From contig NZ_CP100416.1 in the NCBI RefSeq assembly GCF_026017845.1, forward strand, positions 3,011,926-3,075,925: a stretch of DNA of 64,000 nucleotides, given 5' to 3'. The stretch comes from Amycolatopsis mediterranei. GTDB lineage: Bacteria; Actinomycetota; Actinomycetes; Mycobacteriales; Pseudonocardiaceae. The notes below the pieces were generated by a model. It saw nothing but the letters and a program-made list of their open reading frames with translations. It searched no databases and was not told where the DNA came from. Each line of letters opens with the position of its first letter. Position 1 is the stretch's first letter. Positions 58,109-64,000 of the stretch are shown piece by piece. The position numbers and the translations under genes were made by a program.

Positions 58109-60742
58109 CTAGGCGGCGGCGCTGGACTTGCCGCGCAGCACCACGTTCGCCGTCGACGCGCCCTTGATCGCCGTTTCGATCTGGGCCATCGTCGAGGACG
58201 ACGTCAGGCCGGGGACCGTGGCGGTGTTCAGGGCGTAGAGCGTGAACGTGTACGGGTGGCTCGAACCGCCCGGGCAGGGGCCGAAGAACTTCTGCGCGTT
58301 CGCCCCGCTGCCCATCGCCTTCTGTTTCGCGCCACCCTGGTTCGGCACGGTGTACCCCGCGCCGAGGCCTTCCGGCAGCGACTTCGTGGCCGCCGGGACG
58401 TCCCAGATCGCCCAGTGCAGCTTGTTGCCGCTGTTGGCGACGTCGGCGAACACGATGGCGTAACCCTTCGCGCCGTCGGCGGCACCCCACGCGAGCGGCG
58501 GCGACGGGTCCTGGCCCGCCGTGCCGTCGCCGGCGCAGGTGTACTTGTCCGGGATGGTGGCGTTGTCGGCGAAGGCGGAGCTGGTCAACTTGAAGCCGCC
58601 GGGCGTGCTGCCGCCCGGGAACTTCAGCCGCACGATCACGTTGTCCAGCACCGACGGCGTGCCGCCGTTCTTGTCGTTGTTCGTCGAGGTCAGCCAGAGC
58701 CCGCCGTCCGGGGTCTTCGTGACCGAGCGCAGCCGGCCCCAGCGCCCGGAGAACAGCGTCGACACCGTGCCGACGCCGGTGCCCGCGGCGTTGATCTGCG
58801 TGGCGAACAGCTGCTCACCGGTCACGCCGGCGATGTAGATCCAGTCGTTGACGATCTCCACCCCGCTCGGCCCGGCCTGCGACGTCGGCCAGGTCTTCTT
58901 CGGGGCGATGTAGCCGCTGCAGCTGCCCTGCGTGCCTTCGCAGCTGGGCCAGCCGAAGTTGCCGCCCTTCTGGATCAGGTTGAGCTCGTCCTGGCTGCTC
59001 TCGCCGAACTCCGCCGCCCACAGCTGGCCGCGGGAGTCCCAGGCCAGGCCCTGCGGGTTGCGGTGGCCGTAGCTCCAGACGTACCGGGCGTTGCCGCCGG
59101 TGGCGTAGAACGGGTTGTCGCTCGGCGCCGAGCCATCGGGGTTGAGCCGCAGGATCTTCCCGTTGAGCGAGCTCTTGTTCTGCGCGTTGTCGCTGTTCTT
59201 GGCGTCGCCGACGGTGGCGTACAGCTTGCCGTCGGGACCGAACTTGATCCGGCCGCCGTTGTGGTAGCGGTTCTTCGCGATCCCGGTCAGCACCGGCGTC
59301 GACGTCGACGACAGCGTGCTGCCGTCGTAGGTCATCTTCACGATCCGGTTGTCGCCGGAAGCGGTGTGGTACAGGTAGATCGCGTGGTCGGACGCCCAGT
59401 TCGGCGAGATGGCCAGGCCGAGGAGGCCGCCTTCGCCGTTGGTGCCGACCGCGCCCGGCACCTTGCCCAGCGTGGTCTTCTGGCCGGACGGCGTCACCAG
59501 CAGGACCTCGAACCGGTCCCGCTCGGTCACCAGCGCGTTGCCGTTCGGGAGGAAGTCCACGGCCCAGCCGAGGTCGACCTTCGCGATGTCCTTGTCGTAC
59601 TCCGGGATGCCCCCGGCGCCGCCCGGAGCGCTGGTCTTCGCCGTGACGGCGTTGCTGGCGGCCGAGGTGTTGCCGTCGGGGTCACGGGCCTTGACCGTGA
59701 AGGTGTAGGACGTGTTCGGGTCGAGGTCCGTGATGGTCGTGCTCAGTGACGTCGTCGTCGCCACCTTGGTGCTGCCCTGGTAGACGTCGTAGCCCGAGAT
59801 GGTGCCGCTGTCGTCCGTGGAAGCGTTCCACGCCAGGGAGACGCTGTTCGCGGTGACGCCGGTGGAGCGCAGGTTGCCCGGCACGCTGGGCGGGGTGGTG
59901 TCGTTGCTCGGCGGCGTGGTGAAGGTGACCACGTTGCTCTGCTGCGACGGGTTGCCGGCGGCGTCGTACGCGCCGACGGAGATGTCGTAGGCCGTGTTCG
60001 GCGTCAGGTTGTCGACGGTCGCGCTCGTGGTGTTCCCGTCGACGGTCTTGAGGACGTTGCCGCCGCGGTTGATCTCGTAGCGGACGACGCCGACGTTGTC
60101 GGTCGCGGCGGTCCAGGTGAAGGTCGCGGCCGTCGCCAGGATGTTGCTCGCCTTCAGGTTCGTCGGCGGCGTCGGCGGCTCGGGGTCGACCGGCGCGGTG
60201 AAGGTGTCGGTGAGCTTGTCGGCGTTCGGGCCGCCGTTGGCGGTGGTCGCGGTGGTCCGGACCTTGTTGACGCCCGCGGTGAGCTGCACGGTCGCGGTGA
60301 CGGTCTTCCAGGTCGTCCACGCGCCGGTGGCGGGGAAGTCGACGGTGCCCTTGTCGCCGCCGTCGACGGTCAGCTTGACCGGCCGGTTGTCGGCGGTTCC
60401 GTTGGCGTAGCGGAAGGTCAGCGTGTGCGTGCCCGCCTGGGCCGCGTTCACGGAGTATTCGACGTAGCTGCCGGTGACGTTGTCGAAGTTGACGAACCCG
60501 GTGCCTGAGTACCCGGCGTGGTTCGATTCGACCACGCCCTGGACGACGGTGGCGTTCTCGGACTCGTAGTCGGTGTCCGCTGCCGCTTTCGGGGGGCCCA
60601 GGGGGGCTTGCCCCCCGGCCGGGGTCTGGGGCTCGGCCCCAGAAGTCACTGCGAAAGCGTTTACCGGGGTGAGCGCGGTGAGGCCGAGCGCCGCGACCGC
60701 GGTACCGGCCAGTACCGCGCGCCACGGTGGACGGGGTGCCAC
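58109..60742 (-). CDS. secreted CBM6-FN3-FN3-sugar dehydrogenase-PEBP fusion protein
   Basis: An 877-residue exported multidomain protein. Domains in order: signal peptide (1-31); CBM6/35-like carbohydrate-binding module (about 57-165, ESENATVVQGVVES and SYVEYSVNAAQAG); two fibronectin type III domains (about 190-275 and 283-370); a PQQ-dependent GSDH/sorbosone dehydrogenase-type six-bladed propeller (about 385-715, WAVDFLPNGNALVTERD, GEGGLLGLAISPNW, RYHNGGRIKFGPDGKLY, WSYGHRNPQGLAWD, AEFGESSQDELN); and a YbhB/PEBP domain (about 718-875, IPDKYTCAGDG, LHWAIWDVPA, FGPCPGGSSHPYTFTLYALN). It probably oxidises sugars on an insoluble polysaccharide. A GC-palindromic element forms part of the linker coding sequence. 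Start: GTG 60742. Confidence 0.88.
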   Translation of the reverse strand: MAPRPPWRAVLAGTAVAALGLTALTPVNAFAVTSGAEPQTPAGGQAPLGPPKAAADTDYESENATVVQGVVESNHAGYSGTGFVNFDNVTGSYVEYSVNAAQAGTHTLTFRYANGTADNRPVKLTVDGGDKGTVDFPATGAWTTWKTVTATVQLTAGVNKVRTTATTANGGPNADKLTDTFTAPVDPEPPTPPTNLKASNILATAATFTWTAATDNVGVVRYEINRGGNVLKTVDGNTTSATVDNLTPNTAYDISVGAYDAAGNPSQQSNVVTFTTPPSNDTTPPSVPGNLRSTGVTANSVSLAWNASTDDSGTISGYDVYQGSTKVATTTSLSTTITDLDPNTSYTFTVKARDPDGNTSAASNAVTAKTSAPGGAGGIPEYDKDIAKVDLGWAVDFLPNGNALVTERDRFEVLLVTPSGQKTTLGKVPGAVGTNGEGGLLGLAISPNWASDHAIYLYHTASGDNRIVKMTYDGSTLSSTSTPVLTGIAKNRYHNGGRIKFGPDGKLYATVGDAKNSDNAQNKSSLNGKILRLNPDGSAPSDNPFYATGGNARYVWSYGHRNPQGLAWDSRGQLWAAEFGESSQDELNLIQKGGNFGWPSCEGTQGSCSGYIAPKKTWPTSQAGPSGVEIVNDWIYIAGVTGEQLFATQINAAGTGVGTVSTLFSGRWGRLRSVTKTPDGGLWLTSTNNDKNGGTPSVLDNVIVRLKFPGGSTPGGFKLTSSAFADNATIPDKYTCAGDGTAGQDPSPPLAWGAADGAKGYAIVFADVANSGNKLHWAIWDVPAATKSLPEGLGAGYTVPNQGGAKQKAMGSGANAQKFFGPCPGGSSHPYTFTLYALNTATVPGLTSSSTMAQIETAIKGASTANVVLRGKSSAAA
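60584..60659. repeat. GC-palindromic element read in frame inside the sugar dehydrogenase gene
   Basis: An 8-bp inverted repeat, CGCTTTCG (60584-60591) and CGAAAGCG (60652-60659), brackets two hairpins: GGGGGGCTTGCCCCCC (60601-60616) and CTGGGGCTCGGCCCCAG (60626-60642). Hairpins of this composition are typical of intergenic repeats in streptomycetes and relatives. Here they encode residues 28-53, a Pro/Gly/Ala-rich stretch from the signal peptide end to the CBM. Confidence 0.7.
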
Positions 60743-60812
60743 TGGGAGCCTCCTGCGTTGTCGGGGGACAGGGGGTGACCGGGGCGGAATGGTCGGCGGA
60801 CCACCGGCGACA

Positions 60813-60837
60813 ATAGTTAGGAAAGTTTCCTATCTAT
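60813..60837. promoter_or_regulatory. 25-bp palindrome upstream of the sugar dehydrogenase gene
   Basis: ATAGTTAGGAAA-G-TTTCCTATCTAT has 12-base arms with one mismatch, centred at 60825, about 70 bases upstream of the GTG. It is AT-rich in a GC-rich setting and looks like a repressor operator. The TTAGGAAA core resembles sites of ROK-type sugar regulators, but that assignment is a guess. Confidence 0.55.
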
Positions 60838-60935
60838 GGGACAGATCTCACACCCTCCGAGCGGGCTCTGTCAATACTCGACACGATGGGTTACCCACCG
60901 TGCCAAGGGTTTCCCGCTCAGCGGGTCACTCCTCC

Positions 60936-60988
60936 GCAGTGAATGACTCATTCCTGGCGTCAGACGCCAGGAATGAGTCATTCACTGC
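60936..60988. terminator. 53-bp near-perfect palindrome after hemF
   Basis: Perfect 26-bp arms, GCAGTGAATGACTCATTCCT... (60936-60961) and its reverse complement (60963-60988), flank a single A. It starts 3 bases beyond the hemF stop on the minus strand and shares a 22-base core with the palindrome at 6667-6711. Each arm contains the smaller palindrome GAATGACTCATTC. Confidence 0.75.
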
Positions 60989-60991
60989 ACG

Positions 60992-61825
60992 TCAGCCTGC
61001 CGTCACCGGGGTTTCGGCCGCCCAGTCGCGCGGAACCAGGAACGACGCCAGCTCCGCCTCCGCGCTCCCCGGCTCGGGCGTGAACTCCGCTTCCCACCGC
61101 GCCAGCGGCGGCAACGCCGACAGGATCGCCTCGGCGTCGGCCTGTACCGCGGTCGCCGCGTCGTGGACCAACGTGAACTCCACGTACCGGCCGCGGCGGT
61201 AGAGCTGCCACTGCCGTTCGCGCTCGCCGTGCGGCACGTCCTTGCGCCGCCGCACGATCGGGAAGTACGCCGGGGCGATCGCGGCGATGCCCGCCGCCGT
61301 GAAGGCCGCCGACCGCCGCCAGCCGTCCGGGCCGGGCAGGCTCAGGTGGTCGAAGAGGATGCCGCCGATGCCGCGGGCCTCGTCGCGGTGCGGGAGCCGG
61401 AAGCGGTCGTCGCACGCTCGCTTCGCCTGGGCGTGGAACGCCGGGTCGAGCGTGTCGCAGTGGTTCTTCAGGACGCGGTGGAAGTGCGTCGCGTCCGAGG
61501 CGAAGCCGTAGCAGGGCAGGAGGTCGACGCTGCCGCCGAACCACCACGCGTCCGCGGCTTCGCGGTAGCGGAAGTGCGCCTGGAACGCCGGCACGTACGG
61601 GTTGCGCGGGTGGAGCACGACCGACAGCCCGGCCGCGAAGTACTCGTCCGAGAAGGCCGCGCTGACGACGGCGCGCTCGAAGACGTCACCGTTCTCCAGC
61701 CGCCGCGTGCGGCCGGAGCGGCCGAAGCGCCCACCGCCGTCGAGGCGTTCCAGCTCGGCGACCAGCTCCCGCTGGCCCGCGCTGACGATCGCCCTGACGG
61801 CGTCGCGTCTGTCCCCTGAAGGCAT
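60992..61825 (-). CDS. hemF: oxygen-dependent coproporphyrinogen III oxidase
   Basis: A 277-residue enzyme that decarboxylates two propionates of coproporphyrinogen III to give protoporphyrinogen IX, using O2. Signatures are NGDVFERAVVSAAF near residue 45, SVVLHPRNPYVPAFQAHFRYRE near 68, WWFGGSVDLLPCYGF near 94 (the FGGxDLTPxY block), FHRVLKNHCD, and the C-terminal DEARGIGGILFDHL. It lies 38 bases downstream of an F420-type oxidoreductase gene on the same strand. A G-rich GGGGGTGGGGGT precedes the ATG. Confidence 0.88.
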   Translation of the reverse strand: MPSGDRRDAVRAIVSAGQRELVAELERLDGGGRFGRSGRTRRLENGDVFERAVVSAAFSDEYFAAGLSVVLHPRNPYVPAFQAHFRYREAADAWWFGGSVDLLPCYGFASDATHFHRVLKNHCDTLDPAFHAQAKRACDDRFRLPHRDEARGIGGILFDHLSLPGPDGWRRSAAFTAAGIAAIAPAYFPIVRRRKDVPHGERERQWQLYRRGRYVEFTLVHDAATAVQADAEAILSALPPLARWEAEFTPEPGSAEAELASFLVPRDWAAETPVTAG

Positions 61826-61863
61826 ACCCCCACCCCCGGGGGCAGATTACCAGCGAACCGGGG

Positions 61864-62301
61864 TCAGCCGGCGATGTCGGCCCGCGCGATCACCTTGGTG
61901 ATCTTCGCCCGGACGAGGGATTCCTCCGGGACGGCGTTGCGCTTGCCGTACGCCTCGCCCTGCTCGACACCCATGTACCGGTCGCCCAGCTTCGTCGCCC
62001 ACTCGAGCATGTCGTCGAGGTCGTGGGTCAGCCGCGCCTCGGCGGTGAACTGGACGTAGGAGAACGGCGGCTTCTGGTCGTCGACGGCCAGCGAGATGCG
62101 CCCGTCGCGGGCGATGGCCTTGCCCTTGAGCGTCTCGGTGCCGGTGGTGAAGATCAGCTCGTCGCCGTCCGGGCCTTCGTTCAGCAGGAACCAGATCGGG
62201 GTGACGATCGGGGAGCCGTCCTTCCTGACCAGGCCCAGCATGCCGGTGCGGGTGCCTTCGGACGCGAACTTCCACCACTCTTCGCGGCTCATCTCACGCA
62301 T
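61864..62301 (-). CDS. PPOX-class F420-dependent oxidoreductase-like protein
   Basis: A 145-residue split-barrel flavin/deazaflavin protein. It shows the EGTRTGMLGLVRKDGSPIVTPIWFLL start, ELIFTTGTETLKGKAIARDGRISLAVDD and FSYVQFTAEARLT, a pattern typical of actinobacterial F420-dependent PPOX-class enzymes such as biliverdin reductases. The substrate is unknown; co-location with hemF makes a tetrapyrrole attractive but unproven. Minus-strand TAACGT (62314-62309) ends 7 bases before the ATG, so the mRNA is probably leaderless. Confidence 0.8.
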   Translation of the reverse strand: MREMSREEWWKFASEGTRTGMLGLVRKDGSPIVTPIWFLLNEGPDGDELIFTTGTETLKGKAIARDGRISLAVDDQKPPFSYVQFTAEARLTHDLDDMLEWATKLGDRYMGVEQGEAYGKRNAVPEESLVRAKITKVIARADIAG

Positions 62302-62308
62302 AGGAGGG

Positions 62309-62314
62309 ACGTTA
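62309..62314 (-). promoter_or_regulatory. -10 element of a leaderless promoter (TAACGT)
   Basis: On the minus strand TAACGT is followed by 7 bases and the ATG at 62301. The AGGAGGG between them reads CCCTCCT on the coding strand, so it is not a ribosome binding site. Confidence 0.5.
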
Positions 62315-62349
62315 GCCCGTCACCCGCGCGTGCGCAGAGGGTGGCCGAC

Positions 62350-62355
62350 TAGCCT
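62350..62355 (+). promoter_or_regulatory. -10 element of a leaderless promoter (TAGCCT)
   Basis: TAGCCT ends 8 bases before the GTG at 62364 of the kleisin-like gene, with no ribosome binding site. Confidence 0.45.
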
Positions 62356-62363
62356 GGCCTGCT

Positions 62364-63845
62364 GTGCGAGACGACGACAGGGCCGCCATGGGACTGGCCG
62401 ACGAGGGGCTGACCCGCCGCCTCAAGGCGCTGGCCTGCACCGCGCCGCTGCACGACCTGGACGCGCGCAAGGCGAAGCTCGACTGGGCCGACGCCACGAT
62501 CTACCAGATGGCCGAGATCGCGCTGCACACGATCGACCAGGTCACCATCGCGATGGACTTCGACACCGGCGCCGGCCACGACGAGGTCATCGACCGGCTG
62601 CTGCCGTTCATCGCCCAGCAGGCGCCGTCGCGGATGCCCGAGGAACACGTCCGGGTGGCCAAGTGGGTGCTCGACAACCTCATCAACGTCGGGACGACCG
62701 ACCGCGGCTTCCGGCGCGTCTACGGCTCGGTCGGGCCGGGCGGCTACCAGCGGCGTCAGTTCGATTTCAAGCTGCTCGTCGAGCTGGCCGCCCGCGACGG
62801 CGAGGTCTACCTGCGCGCCACCGACGAAGCCATCAACGTCCTGGTCGGCGCCCTCGACACCGACGTCGAGTCCGCGCAGATCGCCGCCGAGGTCAAGCTC
62901 GAGAACCTGATCAACCGCGGCCGGCTGGCCGACGCGAAGCTCGCCGCCGAGCAGGCCCGCTACCGGACCGTCCAGTACGGCGAAACCCTGCGCGCGAAGC
63001 TCGACGCGACCCGCCGTGACGTCCGGTCGGTCGACTGGGAACGCGAAGTGCCCGAGCTGCTCGACAGCGCGCTGAGCCACATCGAGGCCCGGTTCCGCGC
63101 CGAGAACGCCATCCTCAAGAACATCACCACCGCCCGTGACGAGACCGAGGACCTCGACCGCAAGCGGCGCGCCGCCGAGCTCGTCGACATCGTCGGCGAC
63201 TGCATCCGCCGCCACACCCGCCTGCAGTCCCGGCTGGCCGACGCGGGCGCGGTCTTCCGCGCCGAGCAGGACCGCCAGCAGTTCTCCGGCCCGCCCCAGC
63301 GCGCGACCCTCGATCTCTTCGGCCAGCTCCTCGTGCCCACCCTGGGTCTGCCGCTGGCCGACGCCGTCGCCCCGGCCGAGCACTTCTTCCACGCCGTCGC
63401 GGGCATCTCCGCTCCCGTCGTGCCGTCGCTGTCGTCGCTGGTCTCGCTGCTCCTCCGCCCGGCACCGGAACGCGACCAGCTGGTCGGGGAGATCCCCGAA
63501 CGCGAGCTGATGCCCGCCGAGGTCACCGACAAGTTCGGCGACGACGTCTGGCGCGCCGCCGACGAGCTCCTCGACCTGCCCGAAGTGCCACGGCGGCTGT
63601 CGGGCCTGCTCGAAGAAGCCCGCCGCAGCCGCCAGCCGGGGCTCGCTGCCCTGGTCGCGCTGCGCGCGGTCCACGCCTACAGTCCCGGGATCGGCGCGGC
63701 CCGCCGCCAAGGCGACCGCTCGGTGCTGCTCGCCGTCGACGACGGCACGCTCCTGGACGACCCGGACTTCGGCGGCGCCGACCTGCTCCTGTCCACCGCC
63801 GCCGTCGAGCGGGCCGACGAAGAAGAGAACGAGGAGGTCGCCTGA
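62364..63845 (+). CDS. putative MukF/MksF (JetA-like) kleisin of a condensin-type system
   Basis: A 493-residue helical protein. The N-terminal 130 residues look like winged-helix folds. The middle contains RRQFDFKLLVELAARDG, YLRATDEAINVLVGALDTD, and a long helical stretch (about 160-265, ENLINRGRLADAKLAAEQAR, LRAKLDATRRDVRSVDW, LSHIEARFRAENAIL). This order resembles MukF/MksF proteins and the JetA subunit of Wadjet plasmid-defence systems. The match is from remembered family patterns and is moderate. A second gene starts one base before its end, as expected if an MksE/JetB partner follows. The SMC-like subunit would lie outside the window. Confidence 0.5.
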   Translation: MRDDDRAAMGLADEGLTRRLKALACTAPLHDLDARKAKLDWADATIYQMAEIALHTIDQVTIAMDFDTGAGHDEVIDRLLPFIAQQAPSRMPEEHVRVAKWVLDNLINVGTTDRGFRRVYGSVGPGGYQRRQFDFKLLVELAARDGEVYLRATDEAINVLVGALDTDVESAQIAAEVKLENLINRGRLADAKLAAEQARYRTVQYGETLRAKLDATRRDVRSVDWEREVPELLDSALSHIEARFRAENAILKNITTARDETEDLDRKRRAAELVDIVGDCIRRHTRLQSRLADAGAVFRAEQDRQQFSGPPQRATLDLFGQLLVPTLGLPLADAVAPAEHFFHAVAGISAPVVPSLSSLVSLLLRPAPERDQLVGEIPERELMPAEVTDKFGDDVWRAADELLDLPEVPRRLSGLLEEARRSRQPGLAALVALRAVHAYSPGIGAARRQGDRSVLLAVDDGTLLDDPDFGGADLLLSTAAVERADEEENEEVA

Positions 63846-64000
63846 TGGCGCTGTCCCACAGCAGCGTGGACGCCGAGGCCGCGGCCCGGCTGGTCGCCTT
63901 CGGCATGCGGCCGAAGCAGCTGCCCGCGCGTGACGTCGTCTACGGCGACCTCGTCCGCCGCTACGGCGAGGACAACGCGTTCAAGGCGCTCACCCACGCC
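63845..64000 (+). CDS. partial gene, possible MksE/JetB-like partner (cut by window end)
   Basis: The first 52 codons of a gene that continues beyond the window, starting MALSHSSVDAEAAARLV. The ATG shares a base with the stop of the kleisin-like gene, so they are coupled. Too little is visible to assign a family; the suggestion of a condensin accessory subunit rests only on its neighbour. Confidence 0.5.
   Translation, partial: MALSHSSVDAEAAARLVAFGMRPKQLPARDVVYGDLVRRYGEDNAFKALTHA

Overview
The window is chromosomal DNA from a high-GC actinomycete. GC content, GTG starts, gene order and developmental regulators (BldD, WhiA, actinobacterial IHF, a SigL-type ECF factor) point to the Pseudonocardiaceae, most likely Amycolatopsis; the genus is inferred from overall character, not from a database match. 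Most of the first 53 kb is a conserved actinobacterial housekeeping core in an order close to that of Mycobacterium tuberculosis and Streptomyces. No rRNA, tRNA, CRISPR array, insertion sequence or prophage was recognised.

Layout. 1-2.2 kb: a 54-base C run, a Tat-targeted Rieske protein, and a divergent operon of membrane protein, SigL-like sigma factor and zinc anti-sigma factor. Matching TGAACC-N16-CGT promoters face both ways between them. 2.2-6.7 kb: 21-bp tandem repeats, then the translationally coupled shikimate operon aroC-aroK-aroB-aroQ ending in a GNAT-VOC fusion. 6.7-12.4 kb: secreted beta-propeller lipoprotein, small membrane protein, aminopeptidase P, efp, nusB, a VOC protein and bldD. 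12.6-23.1 kb: the pyrimidine operon pyrR-pyrB-pyrC-PH-carA-[ATPase-DUF4276]-carB-pyrF, led by a PyrR-binding RNA loop. 23.1-29.1 kb: mihF, gmk, rpoZ, coaBC, metK, priA. 29.1-35.2 kb: secreted or accessory proteins (DUF3616-like, CotH kinase, pyroglutamyl-peptidase-like, gamma-glutamyltransferase). 35.5-38.4 kb: fmt, rsmB, flavoprotein. 38.6-43.3 kb: serine hydrolase, alkaline phosphatase with a PHO box, two-component system. 43.4-47 kb: rpe and the riboflavin operon. 47-53.7 kb: xth, a secreted trypsin-like protease, uvrC-rapZ-yvcK-whiA. 53.8-64 kb: gpgS, sterol desaturase with a divergent TetR gene, two unrecognised genes, a very large secreted sugar dehydrogenase, hemF, an F420-type oxidoreductase, and the start of a putative MukF/MksF-like condensin operon cut by the window edge.

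How the genes work together. The aro, pyr and rib operons use 1- or 4-base stop/start overlaps, so each is probably translated as a coupled unit. Two genes of foreign character, an ABC/OLD-type ATPase and a DUF4276 protein with TOPRIM-like acidic motifs, sit seamlessly between carA and carB. They look like a two-gene defence-type module placed under pyrimidine control, and they are the most interesting part of the window. At least a dozen other genes have a -10 hexamer ending only 5-8 bases before the start codon and no ribosome binding site, which indicates leaderless mRNAs.
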